Shown here: positions 37,054 through 45,685 of the stretch, one piece after another
Layout: every line of letters begins with the position of its first letter
Numbering within the stretch: the stretch's first letter is position 1
From: Ochrobactrum vermis
GTDB lineage: Bacteria; Pseudomonadota; Alphaproteobacteria; Rhizobiales; Rhizobiaceae
Length of the DNA: 64,000 nucleotides
Reading direction: 5' to 3'
Assembly (NCBI RefSeq): GCF_002975205.1
Contig: NZ_PCOC01000003.1
Location: forward strand, 1 to 64,000
The notes under the pieces: model-generated
Seen by the model: the letters and a program-made list of their open reading frames with translations, nothing else
Told to the model about the DNA's origin: nothing
The model's database searches: none
Made by a program: the position numbers and the translations under genes

Positions 37054-37824
37054 CTAGCCCCGATCTCGTTGCCTGGATTGAGGAAGGGCGTCGAGAGATT
37101 TCACGACACTCTCCTCGGTGGCGACCGCATGGCTTTCAAGCAATTGCCGCAACGTGGCTGCGTCGCGCTGTTCAAGGGCGGCCAAAATCGCGGCATGTTC
37201 CTGATATTTTTTGTCCATCGCGCCGTGGTCGCTGCCCAGGTGATAGAGATAGATGACAATTTGAGCCTGCATCTGAACCTGGCCATACAGCCGATCCAGT
37301 GTGGCGTTGCGTGCACATCGGACAATCGTGGCATGGAAGCGCACGTTGCTCCTGACATAGCGGGCGGCCATCTGATACAGGTTGGATGATGGATCGGGGG
37401 ACCATTGCAGTTGCGCCAGCAGCAACCGGAGGTCCTGAAGGTCCTTCTCCGTCACGAATCGCACGGCATCCTCGACTGCAAAGCCTTCGAGGTTCCGGCG
37501 TAGCGCAAATAGCTGCCGTGCCGTCGTGACATCGATTTCCCTGACTGTAGTGCCGCTCCGCCCCGCTACCGAAAGCAGCCCTTCCGCCTGCAGGCGGGCG
37601 ATAGCCTCTTTCACCGGGGTTCTCCCCAGCGACAATCGCTCGGCCAGTTGGGCCACGGAGGTACGTTCCCCCAAGCGCAATTGATAGGAGAGGATCAGGT
37701 CGATGATTGCGTCATAGGCCTGATCGGCAAGCAAGATCTGGTCACGGGACAAGGCCCTTACCTCCTGATTGTGGTTCACCGCCGAGCTTTCGGCAGCGCC
37801 ATTAACGATGAAGACGAAGGCCAA
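37054..37824 (-). CDS. GntR-family regulator (FadR/FCD subfamily)
   Basis: A 256-residue regulator: winged helix at about 45-100 (LGERTSVAQLAERLSLGRTPVKEAIARLQAEGLL) and a helical FCD ligand domain with His in RFHATIVRCARN and EHAAILAALEQRD. It is divergent from the nitrilase gene, with a palindrome in the shared gap, so it most likely controls nitrilase and glutathione transferase. It looks intact; the exact N-terminus (here 37824) could be shorter. Confidence 0.85.
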   Translation of the reverse strand: MAFVFIVNGAAESSAVNHNQEVRALSRDQILLADQAYDAIIDLILSYQLRLGERTSVAQLAERLSLGRTPVKEAIARLQAEGLLSVAGRSGTTVREIDVTTARQLFALRRNLEGFAVEDAVRFVTEKDLQDLRLLLAQLQWSPDPSSNLYQMAARYVRSNVRFHATIVRCARNATLDRLYGQVQMQAQIVIYLYHLGSDHGAMDKKYQEHAAILAALEQRDAATLRQLLESHAVATEESVVKSLDALPQSRQRDRG

Positions 37825-37871
37825 AAATAGCGAAACACGGCCCCGTGTCCCAATTTTTCAAAATGTCTTAT

Positions 37872-37881
37872 TGACATGTCA
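37872..37881. promoter_or_regulatory. palindrome TGACATGTCA in the GntR-nitrilase gap
   Basis: A perfect 10-base palindrome, overlapping a TTGACA that could serve as -35 for the nitrilase gene. A further TGACA lies 16 bases downstream. Position between a GntR gene and its divergent target makes it the best candidate operator. Confidence 0.45.
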
Positions 37882-37964
37882 GTTTAGAATGACAAACATG
37901 AATGCACCTCTGGACTACGTATTGTACCGTCACCCAGAGAGCAAGTGACACGGAGACCGCTGAC

Positions 37965-38918
37965 ATGATGGCTACGAAAAAGGCATTGGCGCGCTATACG
38001 GCAGCTTGCGTCCAAGCATCGCCTATTCTCTACAATATCGAGCAGACGCTGGAGAAAGTGGCCGATCTGACGGCGGATGCAGCCGCCAAAGGCGCCAAGC
38101 TTGTCCTCTTTCCCGAGGCATATATCTCCGCATACCCCAGAGGCTCGTCATTCGGCGCAGTGATCGGCATGCGAACGAAGGAGGGGCGCCAGGAATTCAA
38201 GCGCTACTGGGATTCCGCGATTGACGTGCCCGGACCGGCGGTCGAAACGCTGGCCACCATTGCTCAAGCCAACAAGGTCGACCTGGTCATCGGCGTCATC
38301 GAGCGCGACGGAGGCACCTTGTACTGCACGGTGCTGTTTTTCTCTCCCGAGGCCGGCTACCTCGGCAAGCACCGCAAGTTGATGCCAACGGGAAGCGAAC
38401 GTCTGGTCTGGGGTTTCGGAGATGGTTCCACCCTTCCCGTCTTCGAAACCGACTGCGGCCGGGTCGGCTCCGTCATATGCTGGGAAAATTACATGCCCAT
38501 GCTGCGCGCGGCGATGTATGGACAGCGCATCCAGGTGTATTGCGCTCCGACAGCAGACGCGCGGCCAACCTGGCTGCCAAGCATGCAGCATATCGCCCTG
38601 GAAGGGCGCTGCTTCGTCCTGTCGACAAATCAGTTCAATCGTCGGTCCGATTTCCCGGCCGGGTTCCCGATCGACCTCCCGGAAGATCCCGATACCATTA
38701 TCTGCCGGGGAGGCGCTTGCATAATTGACCCCTTGGGGCAGGTGCTGGCCGGCCCTCTATGGGACAAGGAAGGCATCCTGACCGCTGAGATAGATCTGAA
38801 CCTGATCAGCGAAGCGATGTACGACTTCGACCCGGTCGGCCATTACAGCCGGCCTGACGTGTTCCAGCTCAATGTGGACACCCAGCCCAAACCCGCCGTC
38901 AAATTCAATAATGAATGA
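37965..38918 (+). CDS. nitrilase (carbon-nitrogen hydrolase family)
   Basis: I chose ATG 37965, preceded by GGAG; the frame is open from 37902. The 317-residue enzyme has the catalytic triad of true nitrilases: Glu51 (FPEAYISAYPRG), Lys138 (GKHRKLMPTGSERLVW) and Cys172 (VICWENYMPMLR). The extended PRG and SERLVWGFGDGS segments are typical of aliphatic or aryl nitrilases rather than amidases. It converts nitriles to acid plus ammonia; whether the substrate is an organic nitrile or a cyanide adduct cannot be read. Regulated by the divergent GntR. Confidence 0.9.
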   Translation: MMATKKALARYTAACVQASPILYNIEQTLEKVADLTADAAAKGAKLVLFPEAYISAYPRGSSFGAVIGMRTKEGRQEFKRYWDSAIDVPGPAVETLATIAQANKVDLVIGVIERDGGTLYCTVLFFSPEAGYLGKHRKLMPTGSERLVWGFGDGSTLPVFETDCGRVGSVICWENYMPMLRAAMYGQRIQVYCAPTADARPTWLPSMQHIALEGRCFVLSTNQFNRRSDFPAGFPIDLPEDPDTIICRGGACIIDPLGQVLAGPLWDKEGILTAEIDLNLISEAMYDFDPVGHYSRPDVFQLNVDTQPKPAVKFNNE

Positions 38919-38930
38919 GCGCGTCGGGTT

Positions 38931-39543
38931 ATGATGCAACTTCACTACACCTCCGCATCGCCGTTCTCCAGAAAAGTGCGTGTGCTAGCGCAGGAAAAAG
39001 GCCTGACAGACCGCATTGAGCTGGTCGTCGCAAATGTCGGCACCCATGTTCCGTTGAACACGCCGGCACACGACGCCTTGGCCCAGATAACGGGACTGAT
39101 GAAGATTCCCGTGCTGACGCTGCCCGGCGGAGATTCGATTTTCGATTCCAGGGTAATTTGCGAATATCTGGACGGCCTGACAGAGGGCCCGTCCATGTTC
39201 CCGAAGGAAGGGATGGCACGATGGCTGTGCCTGAGCGATCAGGCACTGGCCGATGGCATCATGGACGCCGCTTTATTGTGGCGCTTTGAAAACCGGCGCA
39301 GCACAGCCGAGCGGAGCCAGGAATGGTGTGAAAGCCAGTTGCGCCGCATCAATCAGGCACTGGATCAGCTGGAACGCTCGGACCTGACTTCAGATCATCT
39401 GAACATTGCGGGCATCACGGCCGGCTGCGCACTGGGGTATCTGGATTTCCGGCTTCAGGAGATTGGTTGGCGAAAGACACGACCAAAGCTCGACCGATGG
39501 TTCAGCACAATTTCGGAGCGGCCGTCATTTCGCATGACTGCGC
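38931..39543 (+). CDS. glutathione S-transferase family protein, C-terminus fused into IS-B
   Basis: About 205 residues of a soluble GST: N-terminal thioredoxin-like domain (YTSASPFSRKVRVLAQEKGL, KIPVLTLPGGDSIFDSRVICEYLD) and helical C-terminal domain ending RWFSTISERPSF. The family ending is reached about where the DNA becomes IS-B, so only the last few residues are replaced; the frame runs on to 39743 through transposase sequence. The protein may still work. It starts 12 bases after the nitrilase and likely shares its transcript. Confidence 0.8.
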
Positions 39544-39559
39544 CGAATTCAACCGGCCC

Positions 39560-40441
39560 TTCGTCGGTAAAGAGCGGCAATACAATCGACGCTTTCAGCA
39601 AATGTGCAGTCATTTTCTGGTCGAGCCGGTGGCCTGTACACCGGCGTCGGGCTGGGAGAAGGGTCAGGTCGAGAACCAGGTTAATCTGGTCCGGGAACGC
39701 TTCTTCACGCCACGGCTACGCTTCAAATCTTACGATGAGTTGAACGGCTGGCTACTGGATAAATGCATCAGCTACGCGCGCGCTCATAAGCATGTCGATC
39801 AGACGGAGCGCACGATCTGGGAGGTATTCGAAGAGGAGAAGGCTCATCTGGTCGGTTATCCCGGCAAGTTCGATGGCTTCCACGCAATACAGGCCTCGAT
39901 CGGCAAGACCTGCCTCGTGCGTTTCGACAAGAACAAATATTCGGTGCTATCGACTGCCGTTGGCCGCCCGGCCGAGATACATGCTTATGCCGACCGCATC
40001 GTCATACGGCAAAATGGTGTCGAGATCGGCCAGCATGAACGCTGCTTCGGCCGTGGCGAGACGATTTATAATCCATGGCATTATGTTCCGGTCCTGACGC
40101 GCAAGCCGGGAGCACTGAGGAACGGTGCACCATTCCTTGATTGGGTCCTGCCAGCCTCCATGGAGCATGTTCGGCGAAAGCTCAAGGCCATGCATGATGG
40201 GGACCGGCAGATGGTGTCGATCCTGGAATGTGTCAGTATCGACGGCCTTCCTGCAGTCGAAGCGGCCTGCCAGGAGGCGCTTGATCAAGGCGTATTCTCC
40301 GCCGCTGTGATCATCAACATTCTGGCTCGCAAGCGAGACCCACAGCCCGCCGCCATTCTTTCCATCCCCGATGCGCTGCGCCTGACCCATGAGCCTGTGG
40401 CAGACTGCGCACGTTATGACAGCCTCAGGAGGGCAAGCTGA
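39560..40441 (+). pseudogene. istA: IstA transposase fragment of IS-B
   Basis: The last ~290 residues of an IS21 IstA: FVGKERQYNRRFQQMCSHFL, the catalytic Glu region ASGWEKGQVENQV, and the C-terminal domain LVRFDKNKYSVLSTAVGRPAEI. The helix-turn-helix and the two catalytic Asp are missing, so it is inactive. The frame is open upstream into the GST gene. Confidence 0.88.
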
Positions 40442-40442
40442 T

Positions 40443-41176
40443 ATGGAACGATCCCAAATCTTCGACATGATGAGCACGCTGAAGCTTACGGCATGCGCAG
40501 CGCCTATGACGAGATCATGGCCTCTGGCATCAAGCGCCAGCACGAACCACCGCGCATTGTCGGCGACCTGTTGCAGTCGGAGATCGCCGAGAAACAGGCG
40601 CGCTCGATTAAATACCAGATCACCGTCGCAAAGCTGCCGCTGGCCAAGGACATCGACGACTTCGACTTTACAAACACGCCGGTCAATGAAGGACTGGTGC
40701 GCCAGCTTGCGAGCGGAGCTTTCCTTGCCGAGCAGCACAATATCGTTTTCGTTGGAGGAACTGGCACTGGAAAATCCCATTTGTCCATCGCACTTGCCCG
40801 TGCCTTGATCCGCAACGGTGCGCGCGCGCGCTTCTACAACGTCGTCGATCTCGTCAATCGTCTTGAAACGGAAGCGCGTAATGGTAAGCAGGGGCGTCTT
40901 GCCGACTTTATCTCCAGGCTCGATTTCGTCATTATGGACGAGCTTGGCTATCTTCCGTTCGCCCAGGCCGGCGGACAGTTGCTGTTCCACCTCATCAGTA
41001 AGCTCTACCAGCGGACTTCAATCATCGTCACCACAAACCTGACGTTCGGCGAATGGCCGACAGTCTTCGGCGATGCAAAAATGACCGCCGCTCTGCTCGA
41101 CCGGCTTACCCATCATTGCGAGATCGTTGAAACGGGAAATGAATCGTGGCGCTTCAAAAATCGCTCTCAAAGCTAA
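40443..41176 (+). pseudogene. istB: IstB ATPase of IS-B, frameshifted
   Basis: Starts at ATG 40443 ([15 protein letters not shown]), one base is missing near 40488, and the rest continues in the next frame ([20 protein letters not shown]) with Walker A GGTGTGKS and Walker [12 protein letters not shown], to a normal ending. It is of the other IstB subtype than IS-A's. Translation from an internal start at 40493 might still give a shortened protein. Confidence 0.83.
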
Positions 41177-41318
41177 AGCCGAAGAACGCTAACGATCCGC
41201 GCGCGCAGACCCTGCACTAAATTTAAAGTTCCGGGCCCGCGCACGCTATACCTTGCAACCTAAAGGAGGGGTACTTTTTGGACGCCGATAAGGGGTCCCG
41301 TTTAAACGCCGATTGACA

Positions 41319-41449
41319 ATCAATAGGGCGACATCGCGAATGACGCTGTCGCCTTCCAGGTGACCAAGCGCATTGTTGATCAGCTTGAAGTGGTCGATAT
41401 CGATCATCATCAAGCTAAACGGCATTAGCGGTGTGTCTTTGACCGCATC
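41319..41449 (-). pseudogene. GGDEF (diguanylate cyclase) domain fragment
   Basis: The minus strand reads PLMPFSLMMIDIDHFKLINN, then ALGHLEGDSVIRDVA, the N-terminal part of a GGDEF domain with the metal-binding Asp. It is broken at 41319 by the right end of IS-B and at the other side by the LctP gene, so only about 43 residues remain. No other part of this gene is in the window. Confidence 0.8.
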
Positions 41450-42913
41450 TCAGATGACCCTTAGGGCAATAAGCAGCGACGCTATAAGCAGCACGGCAAT
41501 GATGACGAGGCCGAAAGGCAGCATGGCGCGATAGGCTTCACGTTCACGCCCTGGCGTTCCTGCGAGGCTGCAGACGATCGAAATTCGTACCGGCGAGATC
41601 ATGGTCAGCGACAGAGAGGCGATGTGCTGCAATGCGATGATAGCAGCCGCATTCAGTTCTGCCTCGGTCGCCAGGCTCACTTGTGAGGCCATGAACAAGC
41701 CGTTGGCGGCGTTCCCGCTATTGGACAGGGCGCCGAACACCGACGAGATGATTGGGGTCAGAACGACAGACCATCTGCCGAGAGCCTCGAACAGGCCGGA
41801 CGCAAGCCCGCGCGCGATGCCCGAGCCCGATAGTAGTTCGGCCATCATCGAGAAGGTGATAATGGCGAGCACGGCAAGCCGGCCGGTCTTCCAGGCCGCC
41901 TTGATCTCCGCCGGAAAGGCGGCGGTGTGGCCGCGCAAAAGCGCAGTCAGGATCGCGGCGATTACGAGCCAGGTGCCCGCGTGAAAAAGCGGCGACCATT
42001 CCGGTGCACCCTCAAACGGCTCAAGACGGCCAAGCTGTTCGAGGGTGTTCGTAAGCGGTGGCACAAGACGCGTGATGACCAGCCAGCCGATCAGAACGGC
42101 AAAAGGAAGCATCCGGTTGAAGGCCCGCGCCAGTGTCGCGGGGTCCGGCTGCTCATCGATCAGAAAGCGTAGCACGATGATGGGGCCATAGGCGGCGAGC
42201 ATCGCCACTTCCGGGCCGAGTATTGAAGTGGCGGCTATTACGAAGGCGAGACTGGCGCCAAGCCAAACAGCTTCGCTGCATCGTTCGCGCCAGCCGGCGT
42301 TGATCCCCGCACTGTCGGCCATACGCCAATAGATCGGCAACCAGAGGATGTTGAAGGCGACAAGGAAGAAGCTGGAGTTTACGGCGAGTGTTGTCGGGTC
42401 AGTGCGGGCGAAGGCTGCAGCGACGATTGCTCCGCTGCCCATGCCGCCCCACAGGATCATGGTCTGGCTGAGCAGGCTGAAGACGAGCAGATAGACAGGC
42501 GACATTTCGAGTCGCCGCACCAGCATCATCGTTCCAATGATGCCGACGCCGAAGCCGGTCGCGGATTCGGCAAAGGGGCCGATCAGAAAGCACGCGGTGA
42601 ACAGCAGGCGTCGCCGCGCACGCGCGTCCGGCAGCGATGTCTCGACGGGCATGGCCGCGTCGCCGGGCCGGATCGCCATCTGCCAGAACAGCAGGCCGCC
42701 GAGGATATAGGGGACCACTATCCAGCCGATCCAAGCACCACGCACCATGGCGACGACGGCCTCGGAGATTCGAAATGCTTCCGGCGCTGTCACGAGAGAG
42801 ACTACAAGCGCCATGGCGACACCAATCAGCGAAGCGGCGAGCGTACCGATCCGACCGCTTGCAAGCGCAGCGATGACCGCGAGCGCGGGCAAGCTCCATA
42901 TAAGATAGACCAA
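41450..42913 (-). CDS. LctP-family permease, copy B
   Basis: Start TTG 42913 with AGGAG nine bases before; the long upstream frame is Arg-rich noise over pdxY. The 487-residue, roughly 13-14-span protein matches the L-lactate permease family in length and in GPFAESATGFGVGIIGT, SQTMILWGGMGSGAIVAAAFARTD and SVFGALSNSGNAANGLFMASQ. It follows pdxY in one operon. Known relatives carry lactate or glycolate; its constant pairing with PLP genes here suggests another substrate. It looks intact. Confidence 0.85.
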   Translation of the reverse strand: MVYLIWSLPALAVIAALASGRIGTLAASLIGVAMALVVSLVTAPEAFRISEAVVAMVRGAWIGWIVVPYILGGLLFWQMAIRPGDAAMPVETSLPDARARRRLLFTACFLIGPFAESATGFGVGIIGTMMLVRRLEMSPVYLLVFSLLSQTMILWGGMGSGAIVAAAFARTDPTTLAVNSSFFLVAFNILWLPIYWRMADSAGINAGWRERCSEAVWLGASLAFVIAATSILGPEVAMLAAYGPIIVLRFLIDEQPDPATLARAFNRMLPFAVLIGWLVITRLVPPLTNTLEQLGRLEPFEGAPEWSPLFHAGTWLVIAAILTALLRGHTAAFPAEIKAAWKTGRLAVLAIITFSMMAELLSGSGIARGLASGLFEALGRWSVVLTPIISSVFGALSNSGNAANGLFMASQVSLATEAELNAAAIIALQHIASLSLTMISPVRISIVCSLAGTPGREREAYRAMLPFGLVIIAVLLIASLLIALRVI

Positions 42914-42942
42914 TTTAGTCCGTCTCCTGCGGCGTCTTCGCG

Positions 42943-43782
42943 TCAGGCGACCGGTTTGGGATGTCTTGCCGCCGCAAACGGAAAGCCGGTTATGCGCATT
43001 TCCCTGGAGGCGTCGGCATGGGTTCTTTCGAGCACGGCGCGGATTTCCTCCGTCGCGGCAATGCCGGCTTCGGCAAGCGCTATTCCCTCGCATAGCTTGG
43101 CGACCAGCAGCGCGGTGAAGAGATCCCCTGTTCCGGTGGGACGAATGGGCAGACGCTGGACGGGTATCCGCGTCAGACCCCCGTTGGACCATATGACGGT
43201 CTCGACGAAGCCCGGCTCGGTATCGTCGAGCACGCATCCCGTGACCGCGGCGCCGCGAACACCACGCTCCGAGAGAATTCGCACAGCCGCGCTCACGCCT
43301 TCGGCCGACCGCGCCTTGTGTCCAGCTAGCAATTCGAGCTCGTACTGATTGGGGGTGATGACAGACGCCATTGGAGTGAGATGTTGCCGGAACGTGTCGA
43401 TCAGACCTTCCTTGACGTAGAGCCCGAGATCGTCGTCACCCATGACCGGGTCGCAGACATAGATCAGGTTGGGGTTACGCTCGACCGCCCGCGCGACGAA
43501 TTCCGAGATCAGCTCGCCGTTCTCGACGGAACCCAGATAGCCCGTAACAAGCACGCGCGCCGTGTCGACGCATCCGCGCTCTTCCAGGCCCTGAAGCAGT
43601 TCAGCGACAAGATCCGCTTCGAGCACCTTGCCATGTGTGGTCGGGTAATGCGGATTGTTGGAGAGGAGAACTGTGGGTATGGCCGCGACCTCCCACCCCT
43701 TGACCTGCAGGGGGAAGACCGCCGCGCTGTTGCCGACATGGCCGTAGACCACCTGGCTCTGGATCGAGATGACGTGCGTCAT
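42943..43782 (-). CDS. pdxY: pyridoxal kinase-like protein, copy B
   Basis: A 279-residue ribokinase-fold kinase with VVYGHVGNSAAVFPLQ, YVCDPVMGDDDLGLYV, VITPNQYELELLAG and GTGDLFTALLV including the catalytic Asp. It is closely similar to copy A. The start overlaps the end of yggS by four bases (ATGA), so the two are translated together. The PLP-forming role is inferred from family membership. Confidence 0.88.
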   Translation of the reverse strand: MTHVISIQSQVVYGHVGNSAAVFPLQVKGWEVAAIPTVLLSNNPHYPTTHGKVLEADLVAELLQGLEERGCVDTARVLVTGYLGSVENGELISEFVARAVERNPNLIYVCDPVMGDDDLGLYVKEGLIDTFRQHLTPMASVITPNQYELELLAGHKARSAEGVSAAVRILSERGVRGAAVTGCVLDDTEPGFVETVIWSNGGLTRIPVQRLPIRPTGTGDLFTALLVAKLCEGIALAEAGIAATEEIRAVLERTHADASREMRITGFPFAAARHPKPVA

Positions 43783-44564
43783 GGGGTCACCTGCGCCTCG
43801 GGCCAGTCATAGCTGTCGGGCATCGGGCGCTTGCCGAAGATCGCCTGCCCGACCCTGACGACGGTCGCCCCTTCCTCGATGGCTCCCTCGAAATCGCCGG
43901 TCATGCCCATGGAAAGTCCGGTCAGGTCCGGATGGCGCTTGACAGCCTCGTCGCGCAGCGCCCGCAGCAGCGCGAAGCACGGCCTGACTTTGGTCATGTC
44001 GGAGCTGAACAGCGTGAGGGTCATCAGGCCGCGCGGCTTGAGGCGCGTGAACTGGTCGAGCGTATCGACAAAAGGCATGAGCGCGTCCGGATGGAGGCCG
44101 AACTTGCTCTCCTCGCTCGAGGTGTTGACCTGGACATATACGTCGAGGAAGCGGTCTTCGCGTTCCAGGCGTTTGTTGAGCTGGTCGGCAAGCCGTAGGC
44201 TGTCGAGGGCGTGGAACTCCCAGGCGAAGCGGGTCAGGTACTTCTCCTTGTTGGTTTGGAGATGACCGACAATACTCCAGTCGATGGCGAGATCGTGCAG
44301 CATATCGAGCTTGGTCGTCGCCTCCTGGATCTTGTTCTCGCCGAAGGAACGGATGCCGGCCGCATAGGCGTAGCGTAATACATGGGCGGGGACCGTCTTG
44401 GTGATCGGGAGCAGGCGCACGGAGGCGCGCTCGCGCCCGGCGCGTGCACAGGCATTGCTGATGCGCGTCTCCACCGACGCCAGATTGGTGCGGAAGGCGG
44501 TGAGCGGGTCAGGTCCGAAGCGTTGGAGGTCGGCTTCGGAAAGAGGCGTGTCAGAGTCGATCAT
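43779..44564 (-). CDS. yggS: YggS/PROSC-family PLP homeostasis protein, copy B
   Basis: I chose ATG 44564 (MIDSDTPLSE); a TTG at 44594 is possible. The 261-residue protein has PLP-binding Lys56 in LLPITKTVPAHVL, FGENKIQEATTKLD, WSIVGHLQTNKEKYL, GLSMGMTGDFEGAIEEGATVVRVGQAIFG. It is slightly longer at the N-terminus than E. coli YggS. Cytosolic PLP carrier without known catalysis. It lies between redoxin and pdxY genes in an operon and is intact, unlike copy A. Confidence 0.87.
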   Translation of the reverse strand: MIDSDTPLSEADLQRFGPDPLTAFRTNLASVETRISNACARAGRERASVRLLPITKTVPAHVLRYAYAAGIRSFGENKIQEATTKLDMLHDLAIDWSIVGHLQTNKEKYLTRFAWEFHALDSLRLADQLNKRLEREDRFLDVYVQVNTSSEESKFGLHPDALMPFVDTLDQFTRLKPRGLMTLTLFSSDMTKVRPCFALLRALRDEAVKRHPDLTGLSMGMTGDFEGAIEEGATVVRVGQAIFGKRPMPDSYDWPEAQVTP

Positions 44565-44584
44565 CGTCGTGAACTTCTCTGCTG

Positions 44585-45115
44585 TCAGGAGCAACCATCG
44601 GGCGTGCAGACCCCGGATGGCGTAGTGTCGCCCCGGGTTACCGTGGATGGACGTTCGCCGATCAGCGCCATGAGCTCTGCGCCGAGGTGGAGATCGGGGA
44701 CGTGGCCCAGGGTCTGACGTCGGAGGCGTCCGTCGCGGTCGATGAGCAGGGTCGTCGGGGTCCCCTCGAATCCGTAGGTGCGCATGGTGTGGGGCAGCGA
44801 CAGGCCATCGGGCTCGTCGATCCCGACCGGAAAGCCGATGCGGTATTCATGGAGAAAGGCGCGAAGCGCATTCGGCCCCATCGCATCGTGGTGCTCGAAG
44901 ACGCTATGGAGCCCGATGACGGCAATCTCGGATGGTGAGAACAGGCTGCCGACGCGTTGAGCCTGGGGTAGGCCCTGGGACACACAGCCCGGACACAGCA
45001 TCTGGAAAGCGCAGACCATGACAACGCGGTCGCGCAATGCTGCAAGTGTCAGCGGCTCGGGCGTGTTGAGCCATTCGCTGGTGCGCCAATCCGGCGCAAC
45101 TGGATGGAAACCCAT
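44585..45115 (-). CDS. redoxin with C-terminal Cys pair, copy B
   Basis: A 176-residue thioredoxin-fold protein: Cys41-Pro-Gly-Cys44 in FQMLCPGCVSQGLPQAQ, the segment VIGLHSVFEHHDAMG shared with copy A, GTPTTLLIDRDGRLRR, and again a Cys-x4-Cys tail (CTPDGC). It is the first gene of the redoxin-yggS-pdxY-permease operon and divergent from the MocR-like fragment. The tail, kept in both copies though the sequence between has diverged, is probably functional. Confidence 0.82.
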   Translation of the reverse strand: MGFHPVAPDWRTSEWLNTPEPLTLAALRDRVVMVCAFQMLCPGCVSQGLPQAQRVGSLFSPSEIAVIGLHSVFEHHDAMGPNALRAFLHEYRIGFPVGIDEPDGLSLPHTMRTYGFEGTPTTLLIDRDGRLRRQTLGHVPDLHLGAELMALIGERPSTVTRGDTTPSGVCTPDGCS

Positions 45116-45243
45116 CTCATGTTCTCCAAATCCAAGCGCGGATCGGCAAGGCCGTCAGCGACGTGACCACGTCAGCAAGATTGTTCGTCGGGCCCCGCTG
45201 CTTATCGAGCGTCCGAGTCTTGTCGACACCTCTACTCATATCG

Positions 45244-45298
45244 CCAGACTGGCTTGCTTAGACCAGCCAGTTGATGAGAACCTAGATAGGCCAGTTTC
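45244..45298. promoter_or_regulatory. cluster of CCAG/CTGG half-sites upstream of redoxin-yggS-pdxY and MocR-like fragment
   Basis: Within 55 bases between the divergent genes there are several CCAGTT- or CTGGC-type half-sites in both orientations (GACTGGCTT, GACCAGCCAGTT, GGCCAGTTT). MocR/PdxR-type regulators bind such repeated half-sites in front of PLP genes, so this may be the old operator of the now broken MocR gene. Assigned by eye. Confidence 0.35.
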
Positions 45299-45329
45299 AG
45301 CGGTTGCGCCTTGTGCTGGCAGGCTTGGG

Positions 45330-45685
45330 CATCGCGGCTGGCTGGGCGCCCGGGAAATCTATGAGGCGCTCAAGCAACAAATCCTCGGCGGCGTTTTCGG
45401 GACAGAAGGCCCTCTGGCTTCATCGCGCGCCCTTGCCCAGGAGTTGGGGGTTTCGCGGTCGACGGTCTCTGTCGCCTACGACCAATTGTTGGCCGAGGGT
45501 TTCATCGAAGTTCGTCGGGGCGCCCGGCCGCGCGTCGCCGTCGTGGGGCCGGAGCGCGGTAAAAGGGCGGAGAGGCGGGCCGGTTCGTTTCACCTGTCGA
45601 CCTATGGCGAAAGGGTGGGCGTGCTGGCGGTTCAACCCATTGCTGCGGCAGGCAAAGCGATCGTCGATTTCCGCTATGGCATCGT
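45330..45685 (+). pseudogene. MocR/PdxR-type regulator, N-terminal DNA-binding part only
   Basis: The frame reads REIYEALKQQILGG, then SSRALAQELGVSRSTVSVAYDQLLAEGFIEVRRG, the winged helix of GntR-MocR proteins, followed by a linker that reaches the start of the aminotransferase-like domain (VDFRYG). There the homology ends and the frame continues into ctaB sequence. Its PLP-binding domain is absent, so it cannot sense PLP. It lies divergent from the redoxin-yggS-pdxY operon, the expected position of a PdxR-type activator. The start codon is not clear. Confidence 0.72.

Larger units (their letters stand above)
39544..41318 (+). mobile_element. IS21-family element IS-B, left part deleted
   Basis: Contains the C-terminal part of istA, a frameshifted istB and a complete right end ending ...CGATTGACA at 41318. 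The right end holds GGGGTACTTTTTGGACGCC and GGGGTCCCGTTTAAACGCC-like repeats, as in other IS21 elements. The left end and the istA N-terminus are gone; the junction with the GST gene is between 39543 and 39560. The last 75 bases recur, inverted, at 23920-23994. Confidence 0.88.

Noticed and set aside
37054..39543. A Nit1C-type cyanide-assimilation cluster
   Set aside because: Only the nitrilase is present; the radical SAM, GNAT, AIR synthase-like and flavin genes that define that cluster are absent.
42914..43237. Long N-terminal extension of the LctP permease
   Set aside because: The extension is Arg-rich and overlaps pdxY in another frame; TTG 42913 has a proper ribosome site and gives the family length.
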